Origin: Candidatus Delongbacteria bacterium
GTDB taxonomy: Bacteria; JAGOEH01
Length of the DNA: 9,396 nt
Direction of reading: 5' to 3'
NCBI GenBank assembly: GCA_017997825.1
Contig: JAGOEH010000114.1
Span: 1 to 9,396, forward strand
Positions within the stretch are counted from its first letter, which is position 1. The number at the start of each line of letters is the position of its first letter. Positions 6,815 through 9,396 of the stretch are shown here, in pieces. The notes under the pieces are model-generated. The model made no database searches and had not been told where the DNA came from. It saw nothing but the letters and a program-made list of their open reading frames with translations. The position numbers and the translations under genes are program-made.

Positions 6815-8092
6815 ATGGAATCGACATTGGACAAAAATCTATTGAAAGAGTTTTATCTGGATTACGAGTTTGCCACCCGTGCCCTGCACGCCGGTGAACA
6901 CCTGCTGCAGCCCGGAAAGAGTGTATCCCACACCAATGCTATTTATCCATCATCCACCTTTATTTTTGAAGATGCGGAACACGGCCGGGATATGTTTCAA
7001 TCCAAAAAAGAGGGTTATATTTACACCCGGATGGGAAATCCGACAGCCGTGGTGCTGGAGGCCAAGCTGAATGCCCTGGAGGGGAAAGAGGTCAAGATGA
7101 AAGATCCTGAGAACACAAGGGTTTCATCCATCATTTTTTCATCCGGAATGTCGGCCATCAGCAGTGTAGTTTTAGGTTTACTGGATCAAGGGGATCTGTT
7201 GATCCGGGGAGAGGAATTGTATGGATGTACCGATGATCTGTTCCAAAAGGTCTTGCCCCGGTTCGGAATCAGTCAGGTCGAAGCCGATACCACCGATCTC
7301 CCCGCCTTTGAGAAGATTATGTGCCGCTATCCAAGGGCCAAAGTTCTCTATTTTGAAACACCGACCAATCCGACTCTCAAAGTAACGGATATGGAGAGCG
7401 TGGTCAAAATAGCCCGCCGCGTCAATCCGGAGATTGTGATTGTGGTCGATAATACCTTCGCGACACCTTATCTGCAGAGGCCTTTAATGTGGGGTGCCGA
7501 TGTGGTGGTCCACAGCACCACCAAGTATATCGGCGGACATGGGACGACGGTCGGTGGCGCCTTTATAACCCGTCACGATTGGATCAAAGACCGGGTCTAT
7601 CATGCCATCAAAGATCTGGGAGGATGTCCCAGCCCGTTTGACGCCTGGTTGATCAATATGGGACTTAAAACCCTGCCGATCCGGATGGAACGAATCTGTT
7701 CCAATGCCATGATTATGGCCAATTTCCTGAGATCCCATTCCTGTATCAACAAGGTTTACTATCCGGGTTTTGAGGATTTTCCGGGCCATCAGATCGCCAA
7801 AAAACAGATGAACAACCTCTTTGGCGGCATTATTTCATTTGATGTCAAGGGCGGATACGAGGCGGCTAAAATCATCATGGACAATACTCATCTGTTTGCC
7901 TTGGCCGTTAGTCTTGGAGGAGTCGATTCGCTGATCCAGCATCCGGCCACCATGACCCACGCCAGTGTGCCGGAAGAACAGCGGTTGGCCACCGGTATCA
8001 CCGACGGCTTGATCCGGATCTCGGTCGGACTCGAGAATGTCAACGATTTACAGCATGATTTGGATCATGCCCTGAAACTGATCTGCCATTAA
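6815..8092 (+). CDS. Cys/Met-metabolism PLP enzyme, methionine gamma-lyase-like
   Basis: This encodes 425 residues, a cytoplasmic fold-type I PLP enzyme of the Cys/Met metabolism family (PF01053). Visible landmarks are Y70 and R72 in YIYTRMGNPT (phosphate-binding pair from the neighbouring subunit), SSGMSAISS, Y136 and C138 in LYGCT, ETPTNPTLK, VVDNTFATPYLQRP, the Schiff-base lysine K237 in HSTTKYIGGHG, and R401 in GLIRISVGLE, which binds the substrate carboxylate. C138 and the K266-D267 pair match C116 and K240-D241 of Pseudomonas putida methionine gamma-lyase, and K237 to K266 has the same 29-residue spacing. That enzyme splits L-methionine into methanethiol, 2-oxobutanoate and ammonia. Cystathionine gamma-synthase/lyase or O-acetylhomoserine sulfhydrylase cannot be excluded from sequence alone. 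At 425 residues it is somewhat longer than the usual ~400, because of an N-terminal extension of about 11 residues and an insertion near residues 90-103. No methionine-pathway gene is seen nearby. Confidence 0.93.
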   Translation: MESTLDKNLLKEFYLDYEFATRALHAGEHLLQPGKSVSHTNAIYPSSTFIFEDAEHGRDMFQSKKEGYIYTRMGNPTAVVLEAKLNALEGKEVKMKDPENTRVSSIIFSSGMSAISSVVLGLLDQGDLLIRGEELYGCTDDLFQKVLPRFGISQVEADTTDLPAFEKIMCRYPRAKVLYFETPTNPTLKVTDMESVVKIARRVNPEIVIVVDNTFATPYLQRPLMWGADVVVHSTTKYIGGHGTTVGGAFITRHDWIKDRVYHAIKDLGGCPSPFDAWLINMGLKTLPIRMERICSNAMIMANFLRSHSCINKVYYPGFEDFPGHQIAKKQMNNLFGGIISFDVKGGYEAAKIIMDNTHLFALAVSLGGVDSLIQHPATMTHASVPEEQRLATGITDGLIRISVGLENVNDLQHDLDHALKLICH

Positions 8093-8110
8093 TGATCCTT
8101 TCAACCTCAT

Positions 8111-8116
8111 GAGGGG
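8111..8116 (+). promoter_or_regulatory. Shine-Dalgarno-like site GAGGGG
   Basis: GAGGGG lies 9 bases before the ATG at 8126 and 12 before the second ATG at 8129. Spacing favours 8126, but 8129 would remove only one residue. Confidence 0.55.
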
Positions 8117-8125
8117 TATTCACCG

Positions 8126-9376
8126 ATGATGCCTGCCATTCCTTCAGCTCCCGGTCGTTATGCCTGGTGGTTCGCCGGATTGACGGCCGGGTTGGTTGTT
8201 CTGATCTATATCTTCGAACTGCAGTCCAACCCGATTCTGGACCATACCGCGGTCAGACTGATGATTGTTTTATTGCTGCTGTTTCCCTACCGCCGCGTCC
8301 GAATGGCGCAAGGTATCTTCTATCTCTCCCTGGTATTGCTGGTCGTGACTGTGATTTCTTATGTTTTTGATCCCATCGTTCCGGTTCTGATCGCCTTCGG
8401 ACTGGCTTATCTGGTCAATCCCTTGATCGATTGGCTGGAAAAGCGGTGGCGGCTACCTCGTTGGATTTCCACCCTGCTGCTCCTGATCAGTGTCCTGGCA
8501 GGAATCGGCCTGCTGGTTGCCATTATGATCCCCTTTCTGTTCCAGCAGATTACCCTCTTGTCTCAGAATTTTCCTCAGTATCTGATCACCCTACAGGGAA
8601 TGATCGAATCGATTCGTATCTTTCTGGCCCGTTTTGGTTTGACGATGGAAGGGATGGTCGATCAGAGCGGATTGACTCAAAACCTTCAGGGTATCCTGAA
8701 TAAAGTGGCCACCGGCACCTTTAAACATTTGGATCAGCTCGGGAATATGGTATCCAAGATCCTGAATATCCTGATCTTTCCATTTGCCTTCTACTATTTC
8801 TCCAAGGAATTCAACCGAATGAAAAGGGCTATGCGCGATCTGATTCCGGAGGTTCACCGGGATCAGATCATCCGCTATTATCGGGATATCGATCAACTCG
8901 TGGGAAGCTTTATCCGGGGCCAGATTGTCGTTTGTACCCTGGTCGGTCTGCTGACCTATGTGGCTCTGGTGGTGACCGGGTTCGATTATGCCCTGTTGAT
9001 TGCCCTGATGGTGACATTTCTGAGCCTGATCCCCTATATTGGAACCTTAGTTTCCGTCGTAACCGCCGTGTTGCTGGCTCTGGTTTCATCCTCGGTCGGC
9101 ATGGCCGTCAAAGTATTGATTGCGATGGAATTGGTCCAGTTCACCGAAGGAAATTTCATTACCCCGCGCATTATGGCCAGAACCACCGGGATGCATCCCC
9201 TGGTGGTCATGATCGGTGTGGTCATCTTCGCCGAATTGTTCGGTTTCTGGGGCATGCTGATGGCGGTGGTGATGTCGGCTGTCACCCAGTACTTTTTTCT
9301 CAAGTTCGTCTGCTATTACCGCCAAAGCTCATGGTTTTCGAACCATCACCATTCTTCCACAAAGGACGATTCATGA
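8126..9376 (+). CDS. AI-2E family transporter (TqsA/YdiK/PerM-like membrane protein)
   Basis: This encodes 416 residues, an inner-membrane protein of the AI-2E family (PF01594). The family includes TqsA, a putative exporter of autoinducer-2, and Na+/H+ antiporter-like members, so the substrate cannot be assigned. The family core begins near residue 62: hydrophobic segments at about 62-80, 82-100 and 113-138, then a large polar loop (about 140-205) with the typical YFSKEF at 224-229, RDLIPEVHRDQ at 237-247 and YYRDIDQLVGSFIRGQ at 251-266. The C-terminal half carries the signature LSLIPYIGTLVS (299-310) and GNFITPRIMARTTGMHPLVV (342-361), followed by ELFGFWGMLMAV (370-381). The first ~60 residues add one or two hydrophobic segments (about 13-30 and 41-53), so the protein is longer than the common 340-370. 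The tail ends in a polar His/Ser-rich stretch. A GAGGGG site precedes the start by 9 bases. The next gene overlaps it by ATGA. Confidence 0.93.
   Translation: MMPAIPSAPGRYAWWFAGLTAGLVVLIYIFELQSNPILDHTAVRLMIVLLLLFPYRRVRMAQGIFYLSLVLLVVTVISYVFDPIVPVLIAFGLAYLVNPLIDWLEKRWRLPRWISTLLLLISVLAGIGLLVAIMIPFLFQQITLLSQNFPQYLITLQGMIESIRIFLARFGLTMEGMVDQSGLTQNLQGILNKVATGTFKHLDQLGNMVSKILNILIFPFAFYYFSKEFNRMKRAMRDLIPEVHRDQIIRYYRDIDQLVGSFIRGQIVVCTLVGLLTYVALVVTGFDYALLIALMVTFLSLIPYIGTLVSVVTAVLLALVSSSVGMAVKVLIAMELVQFTEGNFITPRIMARTTGMHPLVVMIGVVIFAELFGFWGMLMAVVMSAVTQYFFLKFVCYYRQSSWFSNHHHSSTKDDS
9361..9366 (+). promoter_or_regulatory. Shine-Dalgarno site AAAGGA inside the preceding gene
   Basis: AAAGGA lies 6 bases before the ATG at 9373, within the last codons of the AI-2E family gene. 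It supports a real downstream gene at the right edge. Confidence 0.6.
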
Positions 9377-9396
9377 AAAAGCTGATCATTTTGGTT
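9373..9396 (+). CDS. Start of a further gene, cut by the window end
   Basis: The ATG at 9373 overlaps the TGA of the AI-2E family gene (ATGA) and has an AAAGGA site 6 bases upstream. Only eight codons are visible (MKKLIILV). Two lysines followed by a hydrophobic run fit a signal peptide or membrane helix, but also the first strand of a Rossmann-type or response-regulator-like fold. No function can be assigned. The overlap suggests translational coupling with the preceding gene. Confidence 0.6.

Noticed and set aside
8105-8114. Perfect 10-base palindrome CCTCATGAGG in the gap before the AI-2E family gene
   Set aside because: As RNA it allows only a 3-bp stem with a 4-base loop and has no T-run, so it is neither a terminator nor a convincing operator. 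Part of it simply is the ribosome-binding site.

Overview
This is a tightly packed, one-direction stretch of bacterial DNA with close to balanced base composition by eye. It holds six substantial genes plus the first codons of a seventh, all on the + strand. No junction exceeds about 35 bases. Three junctions are overlaps (two ATGA overlaps of 4 bases and one of 32 bases), so most or all of the window is probably one transcript or two adjoining ones. I see no RNA genes, mobile elements, CRISPR arrays or clear terminators.

The likely source is a Gram-negative, outer-membrane-bearing bacterium of the FCB superphylum, for example one of its candidate or less studied phyla (Marinimicrobia, KSB1, Calditrichota, Zixibacteria or similar). 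This is inferred from three traits: a long secreted protein of Ig/FN3-like units ending in a FlgD-like, type IX-like C-terminal domain; a PorV/PorQ-type outer-membrane barrel; and an LptC carried as a lipoprotein. The phylum cannot be fixed from the sequence alone.

Region 1 (bases 3-6326) is an envelope module. The first gene is open at the left edge and encodes a very large extracellular protein of two cadherin/He_PIG-like and about seven FN3-like units with a FlgD-like C-terminal domain. It overlaps by ATGA a gene for an unusual three-part protein: signal peptide and PorV/PorQ-like barrel, then a linker and transglutaminase-like cysteine domain, then TPRs. That gene overlaps by 32 bases an LptC-like lipoprotein gene for lipopolysaccharide export. 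The pairing of a C-terminal-domain surface protein with a barrel-plus-transglutaminase protein is the most interesting part of the window. One hypothesis is that the second protein helps export, anchor or modify the first.

Region 2 (6344-9396) has good Shine-Dalgarno sites. It encodes a 150-residue two-helix membrane protein of unknown function, a methionine gamma-lyase-like PLP enzyme, an AI-2E family membrane protein with an N-terminal extension, and the start of another gene cut by the right edge. These genes have no evident common pathway with the envelope module beyond co-directional packing.
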